A stretch of 42,230 nt of DNA from Microbacteriaceae bacterium (GTDB taxonomy: Bacteria > Actinomycetota > Actinomycetes > Actinomycetales > Microbacteriaceae). The stretch covers positions 1-42,230 of the forward strand of contig JAKVJE010000006.1 in NCBI GenBank assembly GCA_022487185.1, in the 5' to 3' direction. The translations under genes were made by a program, and so were the position numbers. Shown one piece after another: positions 23,491-30,502 of the stretch. The notes beneath the pieces were generated by a model, which was given only the letters and a program-made list of their open reading frames with translations, did no database searches and was not told the DNA's origin. Position 1 is the first letter of the stretch. Each line of letters opens with the position of its first letter.

Positions 23491-24849
23491 ATGGACGAAT
23501 ACGACGAGACGGCAGTACTCCACGATGACGCGGCCTACGTGCTGCACTCCTGGTCGGCACAGAAACGGCTGCACCCGATCGATGTGGTCCGGGCTCAGGG
23601 TGTCCGGTTCTGGGACGCCTCCGGCAAGGAGTACCTCGACTTCGCCTCCCAGCTCATCAACCTCAACCTGGGGCACCAGCACCCCGACCTCGTGCAGGCC
23701 GCCTGTGAGCAGGTTCAGCGGTTGTGCACCATCGCCCCCGAATTCGCCAACGGCCAGCGCAGCACCCTCGCCCGGCTCATCGTGCAGCACGGGCCCATCC
23801 CAGACGGAAAAGTGTTCTTCACGAATGCCGGGGCGGATGCGAACGAGAACGCGGTGCGACTGGCCCGGGAGGCCACCGGACGCACCAAGGTGCTCGCCAG
23901 CTACCGCAGCTACCACGGAGCCACCGGCACCGCGGTGCAGCTCACGGGGGAGGGACGGCGGACCTCCCAGCCGGTGCTCACCGATCCCAACATCGTGCAC
24001 TTCTGGGGCCCCTACCCGTACCGTTCCATCTTCTACGCGGCCACCCCGGAGGAGGAGACCGCCAGGTCTCTCGAACACCTTGAGCAGACCATCCGAGCCG
24101 AGAACCCGCAGAGCATCGCCGCGATCATCCTCGAGACCGTCGTGGGCACCAACGGGGTGCTCGTGCCGCCGCCCGGGTACCTGCAGGGGGTGCGGGCGCT
24201 CGCAGATCGCTACGGGATCATGTACATCGCCGACGAGGTGATGGTCGGCTTCGGGCGCACCGGCAGCCTCTTCGCGGTGCAACGATTCGGGGTGCAGCCC
24301 GACCTGCTCACCTTCGCGAAGGGCGTCAACTCCGGATATTCGCCCCTGGGCGGGGTCATCCTGAGCCCCGAGATTGCGGCAGTCTTCGACGAACACCCGT
24401 ACCCCGGGGGACTCACCTACTCGGGGCATCCGCTCGGATGCGCGATCGGAGTGCGCACGTTCGAAGTCTTCGAGCGAGACCATCTCCTCGAGCACGTGCG
24501 CGATCTCGAAGCGCGCGTGCTCCAGCCCTGGCTGCGGCACATGGCAGAGCTCCATCCGAGCGTCGGCGAGGCCCGGGGCGTCGGCCTGTTCGCCGCTCTG
24601 GAGCTCGTCTCGGACCGGGCCAGCCGGGCCCAGCTGGGACCGATCGAAGCGGGGGGAGCGGACAACCCGCTCGTCGCCCTGCGCGCCGCCGCGATCGAGC
24701 GCGGGCTCTGGCCGGTCGTGCACGGCAACCGAGTGCACATCGCGCCTCCGCTGATCATCGATGAGACAGATCTGCGCGCTGGGCTGGACATCCTGGACGA
24801 GGTGCTCTCCGTGGCGGACGCTGCGGTGCGCGGCCCTCGCGTATCCTGA
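23491..24849 (+). CDS. tpa: Class III aminotransferase, taurine:pyruvate aminotransferase-like
   Basis: A 452-residue PLP enzyme of the omega-aminotransferase group. HSWSAQKRLHPIDV, the near-start FWDASGKEYLDFASQLIN, YRSYHGATGTAVQLTGEGRR, LETVVGTNGVLVPPPGY, IADEVMVGFGRTG (Asp248 to the PLP pyridine N) and TFAKGVNSGYSPLGG (Schiff-base Lys277) agree closely with taurine:pyruvate aminotransferases. These convert taurine and pyruvate to sulfoacetaldehyde and alanine. Other omega-amino donors (beta-alanine, GABA, putrescine) are possible. No sulfoacetaldehyde acetyltransferase (xsc) gene is next to it, which weakens the taurine reading. The ATG has GAGGGGCGGA before it. A TAGCCT box near 23452 could be the promoter. 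Control by the divergent PucR-type protein is likely. Confidence 0.85.
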   Translation: MDEYDETAVLHDDAAYVLHSWSAQKRLHPIDVVRAQGVRFWDASGKEYLDFASQLINLNLGHQHPDLVQAACEQVQRLCTIAPEFANGQRSTLARLIVQHGPIPDGKVFFTNAGADANENAVRLAREATGRTKVLASYRSYHGATGTAVQLTGEGRRTSQPVLTDPNIVHFWGPYPYRSIFYAATPEEETARSLEHLEQTIRAENPQSIAAIILETVVGTNGVLVPPPGYLQGVRALADRYGIMYIADEVMVGFGRTGSLFAVQRFGVQPDLLTFAKGVNSGYSPLGGVILSPEIAAVFDEHPYPGGLTYSGHPLGCAIGVRTFEVFERDHLLEHVRDLEARVLQPWLRHMAELHPSVGEARGVGLFAALELVSDRASRAQLGPIEAGGADNPLVALRAAAIERGLWPVVHGNRVHIAPPLIIDETDLRAGLDILDEVLSVADAAVRGPRVS

Positions 24850-24886
24850 GAGGCGGCGCCCTGGCGCCCGAGAGGAGCCGTCGCCC

Positions 24887-25921
24887 GTGCCTATCTTCCT
24901 GCCGGCCCTCCTCTGCCTGCTCGTGGCGGTCATCCTGATGCTCTGGGATCCCCGTCGGCTCAGCGTGGGGATCTTCCTGCTCGCAGCACTCGTCCTGGCC
25001 GGCCTTCCGGCTTCGGGGATCCTCCTCCGAACTCTTCTGGGCGGGCGCCTGAGCAGTACGCAGAGCACCTGGACCCTACTAGTGGTCATCGCCGTCCTGC
25101 TCGCCTTCACCGTCACCCTGGGAGTGCTGCTGGTGGTGAATGGCGTCATGGTGGTGAAGCGTGAGGGCAGAACCCTCGCCAACCTACTGTCCCTGCTCCT
25201 GGGCGCCGGCATCCTGGGATACACCCTGGCGGCCTGCCTGACCATGTTCACCACGAACCTGTACCCGTTCCTGACGTTGCTCCTGCTGGCCTTCCCCCTC
25301 GGATACCTGGGATTCGGGCTCGTGGCGATGCTGCTCTGGTCGTGGCTGTACGGCGTGTGGGCGCGGCACCGTCGCCGGGCGCCGGAGTCGGTGGTGGTGC
25401 TCGGCGCCGGGGTCCCGGACGGCCGGGTGCGGCCCCTGCTAGCCAGCCGTCTGGATGGGGCGTTGCGCATCTGGAATCGCTGGACGGGCGCCGGGGCCTC
25501 CCCGCTCCTGGTCGCCTCGGGAGGACAGGGGGCGGATGAGCCGGACACCGAGGCCGCGGTCATGGGCCGGTATCTGGTGGCGGCCGGCCTCCCCCCGGAG
25601 TGCCTTCGCCTCGAGGAGCGCTCCACCACCACCCAGGAGAACCTGCGCTACACCAGGCGGCTGCTGGAGGACGCCCAGGCCGCGTCGTGGAGCGTCGTGG
25701 TCACCAATAGCTTCCATGCCTTCCGGGCGGCGACGCTGATGCGCCGGGAGGGACTGCCCGGGGTAGCGATCGGCACGCCCACAGCCCACTATTTCTGGCC
25801 GTCCGCGATGCTGCGCGAATACGTGGCGATGCTGCGCGACAGTCTCTGGCTGAATGCGTTCGGGCTCATCCTGAGCTGCCTTCCCCTCGCTGCGATGCTT
25901 GTGGGGTGGACGCTGTCCTGA
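24887..25921 (+). CDS. Membrane-anchored YdcF/DUF218-family protein
   Basis: A 344-residue protein with about five N-terminal membrane helices (1-165), then a DUF218 domain. The domain shows ESVVVLGAGVPDGRVRPLLASRLDGAL, LVASGGQGADEPDTEAAVMGRYL, LEERSTTTQENLRY and VVTNSFHAFRAATLM, the usual SanA/YdcF order. A final hydrophobic helix closes the protein. The family is linked to envelope or cell-wall functions and nucleotide binding, but its reaction is not established. I chose the GTG giving VPIFLPALL because GAGGAG lies 9 bases upstream. The open frame extends 42 codons further into the aminotransferase gene and is not credible there. Confidence 0.82.
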   Translation: MPIFLPALLCLLVAVILMLWDPRRLSVGIFLLAALVLAGLPASGILLRTLLGGRLSSTQSTWTLLVVIAVLLAFTVTLGVLLVVNGVMVVKREGRTLANLLSLLLGAGILGYTLAACLTMFTTNLYPFLTLLLLAFPLGYLGFGLVAMLLWSWLYGVWARHRRRAPESVVVLGAGVPDGRVRPLLASRLDGALRIWNRWTGAGASPLLVASGGQGADEPDTEAAVMGRYLVAAGLPPECLRLEERSTTTQENLRYTRRLLEDAQAASWSVVVTNSFHAFRAATLMRREGLPGVAIGTPTAHYFWPSAMLREYVAMLRDSLWLNAFGLILSCLPLAAMLVGWTLS

Positions 25922-25931
25922 GCCCAGGCCG

Positions 25932-25937
25932 TATCCT
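25932..25937 (+). promoter_or_regulatory. -10 box (TATCCT) of a probable leaderless promoter for the OYE-family gene
   Basis: TATCCT ends 7 bases before the ATG of the reductase, and no Shine-Dalgarno sequence is present. The spacing matches the other leaderless candidates in the window. Confidence 0.5.
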
Positions 25938-25944
25938 GGGACAT

Positions 25945-27030
25945 ATGAGCGAACCACGACTGCTGGAGCCCCTGGAGGTGCGCGGACTGACCGTGCGAAA
26001 CAGGATTTGGCTGCCCGCCATGTGTCAGTACTCGATCGATGCCGGCGACGGGGTCCCCACCGACTGGCAGCTGGTGCACCTCGGGGCGAGGGCGGTCGGC
26101 GGCTTCGGCCTCCTCATCACGGAGGCCACGGCGGTATCCCCGGAGGGGCGCATCACGCCGCAGGATGCGGGGATCTGGAACGAGGCACAGCGCGAGGCCT
26201 GGTCGCGGATCACCGCATTCGTGCACGGGCAGGGGGCCAGCATCGCCGTCCAGCTGGCCCATGCGGGCAGGAAGGGCTCCACCTTCCGTCCATGGGCGGA
26301 GCAGCAGGGCACCGTCCCGGCCTCGGAGGGCGGCTGGGAGACGGTCGGCCCATCCACCATCCCGTTCCCCGGCTATGCGCCGGCCCGGGCACTGGGCACC
26401 GACGAGGCCGCCGGTATTCCGCGCCTGTTCGCGGATGCGGCCGTCCGGGCTGCGTCCGCGGGCTTCGACGCGGTTGAGATCCACGCCGCCCACGGGTACC
26501 TGCTCCATGAGTTTCTCTCACCGCTCAGCAACGACCGGACCGACCGATACGGCGGGGATCTGGCGGGGCGGGCCCGGCTGCTGCTCGAGACGGTGCGTGA
26601 GGTCCGGTCCCGGTTCGAGGGGCCAGTGCTTGTGCGCCTGAGCGCCACCGACTGGACCGAGGGCGGACTTACCGTCGATGACACCGAGATACTTGCGGGA
26701 TGGCTGCGCGAGGCCGGCGCCGACCTCCTCGATATTTCGACGGGCGGGAATGTCCCGGCCCGGATTCCGGCCCGGGCGGGGTACCAGGTGTTCGCCGCCG
26801 CCCAGGTGCGCCAGGCCGGGCTGCCCGTGGCCGCGGTGGGCCTCATCACCAGTCCCGAACAGGCCGAACAGGTTCTCGCCGACGGGGCCGCCGATGCGGT
26901 CCTCATTGGGCGCGGGGCGCTGGACGATCCCAGCTGGGGGCTGCATGCCGTCGATCAGCTCAGCCACGGCCACGCCGCCGAGGCCTGGCCGCCCCAGCTC
27001 GTCCGCGGGCGCAAGTTTTGGGTCAAGTAA
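25945..27030 (+). CDS. Old yellow enzyme-family NADH:flavin oxidoreductase (YqjM-like)
   Basis: A 361-residue FMN TIM barrel that reduces activated C=C bonds with NAD(P)H. Motifs of the YqjM-type branch are visible: RNRIWLPAMCQYS (with the flavin-tuning Cys), GLLITEATAVSPEGRI, VQLAHAGRKG, EIHAAHGYLLHEFLSPLSN with substrate-binding His residues, TDRYGGDL, and the C-terminal VLIGRGALDDPSW. Length is normal. The ATG at 25945 is preceded by a TATCCT box and no ribosome binding site. The stop overlaps the small membrane protein's start as TAATG. The physiological substrate is unknown. Confidence 0.9.
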   Translation: MSEPRLLEPLEVRGLTVRNRIWLPAMCQYSIDAGDGVPTDWQLVHLGARAVGGFGLLITEATAVSPEGRITPQDAGIWNEAQREAWSRITAFVHGQGASIAVQLAHAGRKGSTFRPWAEQQGTVPASEGGWETVGPSTIPFPGYAPARALGTDEAAGIPRLFADAAVRAASAGFDAVEIHAAHGYLLHEFLSPLSNDRTDRYGGDLAGRARLLLETVREVRSRFEGPVLVRLSATDWTEGGLTVDDTEILAGWLREAGADLLDISTGGNVPARIPARAGYQVFAAAQVRQAGLPVAAVGLITSPEQAEQVLADGAADAVLIGRGALDDPSWGLHAVDQLSHGHAAEAWPPQLVRGRKFWVK

Positions 27031-27323
27031 TGCAGCGGGTCCTGGCGTGGGTGAAGCGGGTGGACCGGCGTGCGAAGCCGCTGCCGGTTCTCGCGGTTGC
27101 GGTGGTGCTCGGCCTGTTCGGGAACACGGTCGCCTCGTTCTGGTTCAAGCTGCTCTTCCTAGGGCTCTCCCTGGCTCTGCTCGTCTATGCGATTCTGCTG
27201 ACGAGGCGTCCGGTACGCGAGGAGCCCGCAGCGGAGCCGGAGTCGCACCTCGGCGATTCCTCCTCGAGCGGGGACGAGCCGACGGCCCCTCAGAAACGAG
27301 ACTCTGACACGGGCGCCAGCTGA
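27030..27323 (+). CDS. Small two-helix membrane protein of unknown function
   Basis: A 97-residue protein with a basic N-terminus (VKRVDRRAKP), two adjacent hydrophobic helices (about 18-35 and 38-57, containing LAVAVVLGLFGNTVASFW) and an acidic, Ser-rich cytoplasmic tail. The start overlaps the upstream stop as TAATG, so it is co-translated with the OYE-family reductase. I do not recognise the family. Shorter hydrophobic proteins of this type are common in actinobacteria. A weak hairpin (TGGGC/GCCCA) follows its stop. Confidence 0.7.
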   Translation: MQRVLAWVKRVDRRAKPLPVLAVAVVLGLFGNTVASFWFKLLFLGLSLALLVYAILLTRRPVREEPAAEPESHLGDSSSSGDEPTAPQKRDSDTGAS

Positions 27324-27345
27324 GTGGGCAACCGCCCAGGTCGCA

Positions 27346-28461
27346 TCACCCGCGCGAGGGTTCGGCGGCGCGACCCGCCCGCACCTGCTCGGCCAGGTCC
27401 GGGTTCCACATGGCCCCGGTGGCGCTCATCACGGCGTCGGCTCCCGCCTCCTTCAGTCTGCGGGCGTCCGCCGCCGTGGTGACCCCGCCGACCCCGCAGA
27501 TCTCGAATTCGGCGCCGAGCTCCCGCCGGAGGGCGTCAAGCCTCCGCACCATGTCGAGGCTGGCTGGCAGGATGGCGGCCCCGCACACCCCGCCGACCGC
27601 CCGGCCGGACCCCGGGAGGGCCTGGGCGCCGCTCGCGTCCACCAGAGTGGCGGGAAGCGTATTGATGGCCGCGTAGTAGTCGACGAGTCCGGAGGTCTCC
27701 CGGATCACGGTGGACAGCCGCTCCTGGTCGGGGAAGTAACTCAGTTTGACGCCGAACGGCCGGTCACCGATCTCCTCACGGATGGCCCCGCACGCCGCTG
27801 CCAGGGTGGCCGCGTCGAAGCACAGCAGGTTCCCGGTGCCCTCATTGGGACAGCTTGCATCCAGTTCGAGCATTCGCGCCCCGGTCTCGACGACGAGCCG
27901 TGCGGTGGCGGCGTGGTCGGCGAGGAAGGCGGTGCGTCCGGCTCCCTCGCGCGGAGTGGCCTGGAAGCTGCCGACTGTGAGCTGGCCCTCTCCAGCCGAT
28001 TCCACGGCCCTGGCGAGATCCGGCTGCCATTCGTCAGGGGTGCGGCTGGGCACCCCGAACGAATTGCAGATGCTCAGCGGAGATTCGAAGCGGGTATCGG
28101 CCAGCGCTCGCAGCGAGGGCGCCCAGTGGGTCAATCCGGCCGGAATGTGCACCGAGAGGACATTCGGGGCCGGGTGCACCGGATACTCGCAGGACCGGAC
28201 CGTCTTGTACACGTTCACGTCGAACCCGGCACGGAAGGCCGCGCGCACATATGCAGCATTCAGCAGCGGCCCCGCGGGAATCCCGAAGGCCCCCCGCACG
28301 GGAAGGCCGCAGAACCGCTCCGTGCTCCCACCCTGTCCGGGAACACTGGATGGAGATGCATCGGTGGATGCGACCCAGCGTTCCCCGGGCCCCCGCCGGT
28401 AGTTCTCGTCGTAGCTCAGCGCCGGATCGTACAGTGTCCGGGTCGTGTCTAACCGTGTCAT
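27346..28461 (-). CDS. Dihydroorotate dehydrogenase-family FMN protein (divergent)
   Basis: A 371-residue FMN TIM barrel related to dihydroorotate and dihydropyrimidine dehydrogenases. FGIPAGPLLNAAYVRAAFRAGFDV, CNSFGVPS, LDASCPNEGTGN (with a class-1-type SCPN Cys), FGVKLSYFPD, YYAAINTLPA and ICGVGGVTTAADARRLKEAGAD run in the expected order. N-terminal DHOD features are altered, for example PAGPLLN where AAG/AGFD-type loops are usual, so the substrate may not be dihydroorotate. I chose the ATG giving MTRLDTT, because GGAGGGG lies 5 bases upstream, whereas the earlier ATG has its GGAGGG touching it. It is divergent from a TPP-riboswitch gene and shares a short intergenic region with it. Confidence 0.78.
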   Translation of the reverse strand: MTRLDTTRTLYDPALSYDENYRRGPGERWVASTDASPSSVPGQGGSTERFCGLPVRGAFGIPAGPLLNAAYVRAAFRAGFDVNVYKTVRSCEYPVHPAPNVLSVHIPAGLTHWAPSLRALADTRFESPLSICNSFGVPSRTPDEWQPDLARAVESAGEGQLTVGSFQATPREGAGRTAFLADHAATARLVVETGARMLELDASCPNEGTGNLLCFDAATLAAACGAIREEIGDRPFGVKLSYFPDQERLSTVIRETSGLVDYYAAINTLPATLVDASGAQALPGSGRAVGGVCGAAILPASLDMVRRLDALRRELGAEFEICGVGGVTTAADARRLKEAGADAVMSATGAMWNPDLAEQVRAGRAAEPSRG

Positions 28462-28507
28462 GCGCCCCTCCGCTCCGTGAGACATCCCTCCGAGGATAGA
28501 CTGTTCC

Positions 28508-28585
28508 ACGGATACGGGGTGCCCGGCGTCGTCGGGCTGAGAAGAGACCCGCGAACCTGATCTCGGCAGCACGAGCGGAGGGATA
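28508..28585 (+). promoter_or_regulatory. TPP riboswitch upstream of the signal-less ThiY-like gene
   Basis: The compact THI-element core is clear: ACGGGGTGCC, a short P3 arm (CGGCGTCGTCG), GGCTGAGA, CGCGAACCTGATCTCG, CACGAGCG and GGAGGGA. The final GGAGGGA is over 40 bases from the ATG at 28626, which has its own GAAGGAG. Unlike the other two switches, direct masking of the ribosome binding site is therefore not evident, and control may act at transcription. A TAGACT box at 28497-28502 may be its promoter. Confidence 0.93.
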
Positions 28586-28625
28586 TCCGATCGGGCGCCG
28601 GGGCGTGAGTGCGAAGGAGCACGTC

Positions 28626-29558
28626 ATGAGCATCACCCGAGTACGTCTCGAATACGTTCACCCCTGGAGCAACCATGCAGGCCTCTATCTGGCCCGGGCC
28701 GATGGCCTATATGCAGATCGAGGCATGGATGTCGAATTCACGGCGGGCGACAGCTTCCGCGGGGATCCGGCCACCTTGCTCGATCGCGGTGAATGCGATA
28801 TCGCCTTCATGCGGCTCATTGATCTGGTGCGGCACCAACACGGCTCCGAACACCGTCTCGTCTCGGTGGGGGTCCTGAACCAGCGTCAGATCGGCGGGGT
28901 CGTGACCCGGCGGAGCACCGGTATCACCCGTCTGCGGGAGCTGGAGGGACACCGTGTGTGTATCCCTCTCGGGACGAAGCGGCTCCTCACTGAGCTGCGT
29001 GAAGCCGTCGAGACCGATGGAGGAGACTTCACGAAGGTCGAGATCGTTCCGCCGGGCACCTGGGAGCCCGACATGCGGGATGTCGAGAAAGGGCGGTTTG
29101 ACGCCTTCGTCAGCGTCGCGGCCTGGGAACCGTATGTGGGGAGCACGCCGCCTGCGGAGGTCGTCATCCTGGACCTGGATGCGGTGAGCAAGGCGCGGCA
29201 CCACTCCTTCTTCCTGGCCGTACGGCGCGAGACCCTCGAACGCACTCCGCAGGCCGTCCGCGCGTTTCTCGAGGCGACCGACGCCGGATACCATGCGGCC
29301 GCATCCGACCCGGATCGTGCGGTCGAGGCCCTGCAGCCGGCGGCGGCCAACTACGATCCGGAGACCCTCCGGACCTCGCTCACTGTGCTCGCCCCGACCT
29401 GGTTCGATGCCGCGGGTCGCTGGGGAGCCGCCGACTCCGCCAAGGTGAGCGGGTATCTGGAGTGGCTGATCAGCCGGGGGCATCTGGGCGTGGATCCCGA
29501 GGAGGCGCGCGAAGCCGTTGCAGCTGGCTGCGTGACCAACGAATACCTGCCCCGCTGA
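28626..29558 (+). CDS. ThiY/THI5-like periplasmic-binding-fold protein without signal peptide
   Basis: A 310-residue NMT1/THI5-like protein. LEYVHPWSNHAGLYLARADGLYADRGMDVEF is the family's N-terminal ligand-binding strand, and the C-terminus ends VTNEYLPR like ThiY proteins. The chosen ATG (GAAGGAG 7 bases upstream) starts straight into the mature fold: no signal peptide, no lipobox Cys. It should therefore be cytosolic, or be exported by an unknown means. Compared by eye with yeast THI5 (pyrimidine synthase), the lysine and histidine of the active site appear as Met and Asp in DIAFMRLIDLV, and the CCCFC motif is absent, so THI5 chemistry is unlikely. It has its own TPP riboswitch and precedes the second thiamine salvage operon. 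Its function is unknown. Confidence 0.85.
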   Translation: MSITRVRLEYVHPWSNHAGLYLARADGLYADRGMDVEFTAGDSFRGDPATLLDRGECDIAFMRLIDLVRHQHGSEHRLVSVGVLNQRQIGGVVTRRSTGITRLRELEGHRVCIPLGTKRLLTELREAVETDGGDFTKVEIVPPGTWEPDMRDVEKGRFDAFVSVAAWEPYVGSTPPAEVVILDLDAVSKARHHSFFLAVRRETLERTPQAVRAFLEATDAGYHAAASDPDRAVEALQPAAANYDPETLRTSLTVLAPTWFDAAGRWGAADSAKVSGYLEWLISRGHLGVDPEEAREAVAAGCVTNEYLPR

Positions 29559-29580
29559 GGCGTCTCCGCCAGGCGCGAGC

Positions 29581-29610
29581 TTGCGCCCGGCGGGCCCGGG
29601 GCGGTACGGT
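29581..29610 (+). promoter_or_regulatory. Candidate promoter for the second thiM operon
   Basis: TTGCGC (29581-29586) and TACGGT (29605-29610) are separated by 18 bases, placing the transcript start near 29617, just before the riboswitch. This would let the large operon be transcribed apart from the upstream ThiY-like gene. Confidence 0.45.
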
Positions 29611-29616
29611 CGAAGG

Positions 29617-29698
29617 CAAACATAGACACGGGGTGCTCGGAAGTCTTCGAGCTGAGATAAAACCCGCGAACCTGATCTCGTTAGCACGAGCGGAGGGA
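29617..29698 (+). promoter_or_regulatory. TPP riboswitch upstream of the second thiM operon
   Basis: The THI core is complete: ACACGGGGTGCTC, a short P3 arm (CGGAAGTCTTCG), AGCTGAGA, CCCGCGAACCTGATCTCG, TTAGCACGAGCG and GGAGGGA (29692-29698). The last element is also the Shine-Dalgarno of thiM, 6 bases before its GTG. Thiamine pyrophosphate binding is expected to shut off translation of the operon's first gene and, through coupling, those after it. Confidence 0.95.
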
Positions 29699-29704
29699 TG
29701 TTCT

Positions 29705-30502
29705 GTGGCACACGATGTCGCGTTGACGCCGGGGTCGGCACTGGCCGCCCTGCGGGAGATGCACCCGCTCGTGCACTGCATCACGAACCGCATTGCGAAC
29801 ACCCTGACCGCCAACATCCTTCTGGCGGTGGGGGCCTCTCCGTGCATGGCCGACGTCCCCGGGGAGGCCGAACGACTGACGCCCTCCGCGGGTGGGCTGC
29901 TCATCAATGTGGCCTCCGCCTCTGGAGACCGAGCCCGGGCCTCGCTGCGCTCGGTCCGCGCCGCGGAAGAGGCTGGGGTGCGCTGGGTCCTCGACCCGGT
30001 TGGGGCCGGCACGATCGCCAACGACGATCTCGTCGACGCCCTGGTGCGGCTGCATCCCACAGTGCTGCGGGGGAACCCCTCCGAGATCCTCGCCCTCGAT
30101 GGGCGTCCACACGGCGGCCGCGGCGTCGACGCGACCGATCTTCCGGACGCGGCGGCCCGGGCCGCGACACGTCTTGCGCTGCAGGACGGCTGCGCGGTCG
30201 CCGTTTCCGGCCCCGAGGATCTCCTCACCGACGGAGAACGGACCGTCCGGGTGCGGAACGGGACCGACCTGCTCCCGCTCGTCACCGGCTCCGGCTGCGC
30301 GCTGGGCGGGCTGATGGCCGCCTTCCTCTCCCTTCCCTTCTCGGCCCTCGAGGCTGCGGTCGCGGCCACCGCCCTCCTCACCGTGGCGGGGGAGCGCGCG
30401 GCCGCCCGCAGCGCCGGCCCCGGCAGCTTCGCGGTGCAGCTCCTCGACGAACTCCACGCTGTGACCCCAGACCAACTCGATGAAGAGGTGCATCTCGCAT
30501 GA
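29705..30502 (+). CDS. thiM: Hydroxyethylthiazole kinase (second copy)
   Basis: A 265-residue kinase for hydroxyethylthiazole. It is closer to the textbook sequence than the first copy: LVHCITNRIANTLTANILLAVGASPCM, DPVGAGTI, RGNPSEILAL and VTGSGCALGGL with the catalytic-loop Cys. The start is GTG. The longer upstream frame would run through the riboswitch and is excluded. The ribosome binding site is formed by the riboswitch 3' strand. The stop overlaps thiD as ATGA. This is the first gene of an eight-gene run to 36647 in which nearly every junction is a start-stop overlap. Confidence 0.93.
   Translation: MAHDVALTPGSALAALREMHPLVHCITNRIANTLTANILLAVGASPCMADVPGEAERLTPSAGGLLINVASASGDRARASLRSVRAAEEAGVRWVLDPVGAGTIANDDLVDALVRLHPTVLRGNPSEILALDGRPHGGRGVDATDLPDAAARAATRLALQDGCAVAVSGPEDLLTDGERTVRVRNGTDLLPLVTGSGCALGGLMAAFLSLPFSALEAAVAATALLTVAGERAAARSAGPGSFAVQLLDELHAVTPDQLDEEVHLA

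Noticed and set aside
23452-25632. A 726-residue minus-strand frame opposite the aminotransferase and YdcF-like genes
   Set aside because: It has no recognisable motif, covers two convincing plus-strand genes completely, and its composition is that of an antisense shadow.
27325-27338. Terminator after the small membrane protein
   Set aside because: The stem is only 5 bp with no T-run, too weak to call.
28626-29558. Assignment as a THI5-type pyrimidine synthase
   Set aside because: By eye the positions of the THI5 lysine and histidine are Met and Asp, and the CCCFC motif is missing. Only the fold and ligand-binding strand agree.
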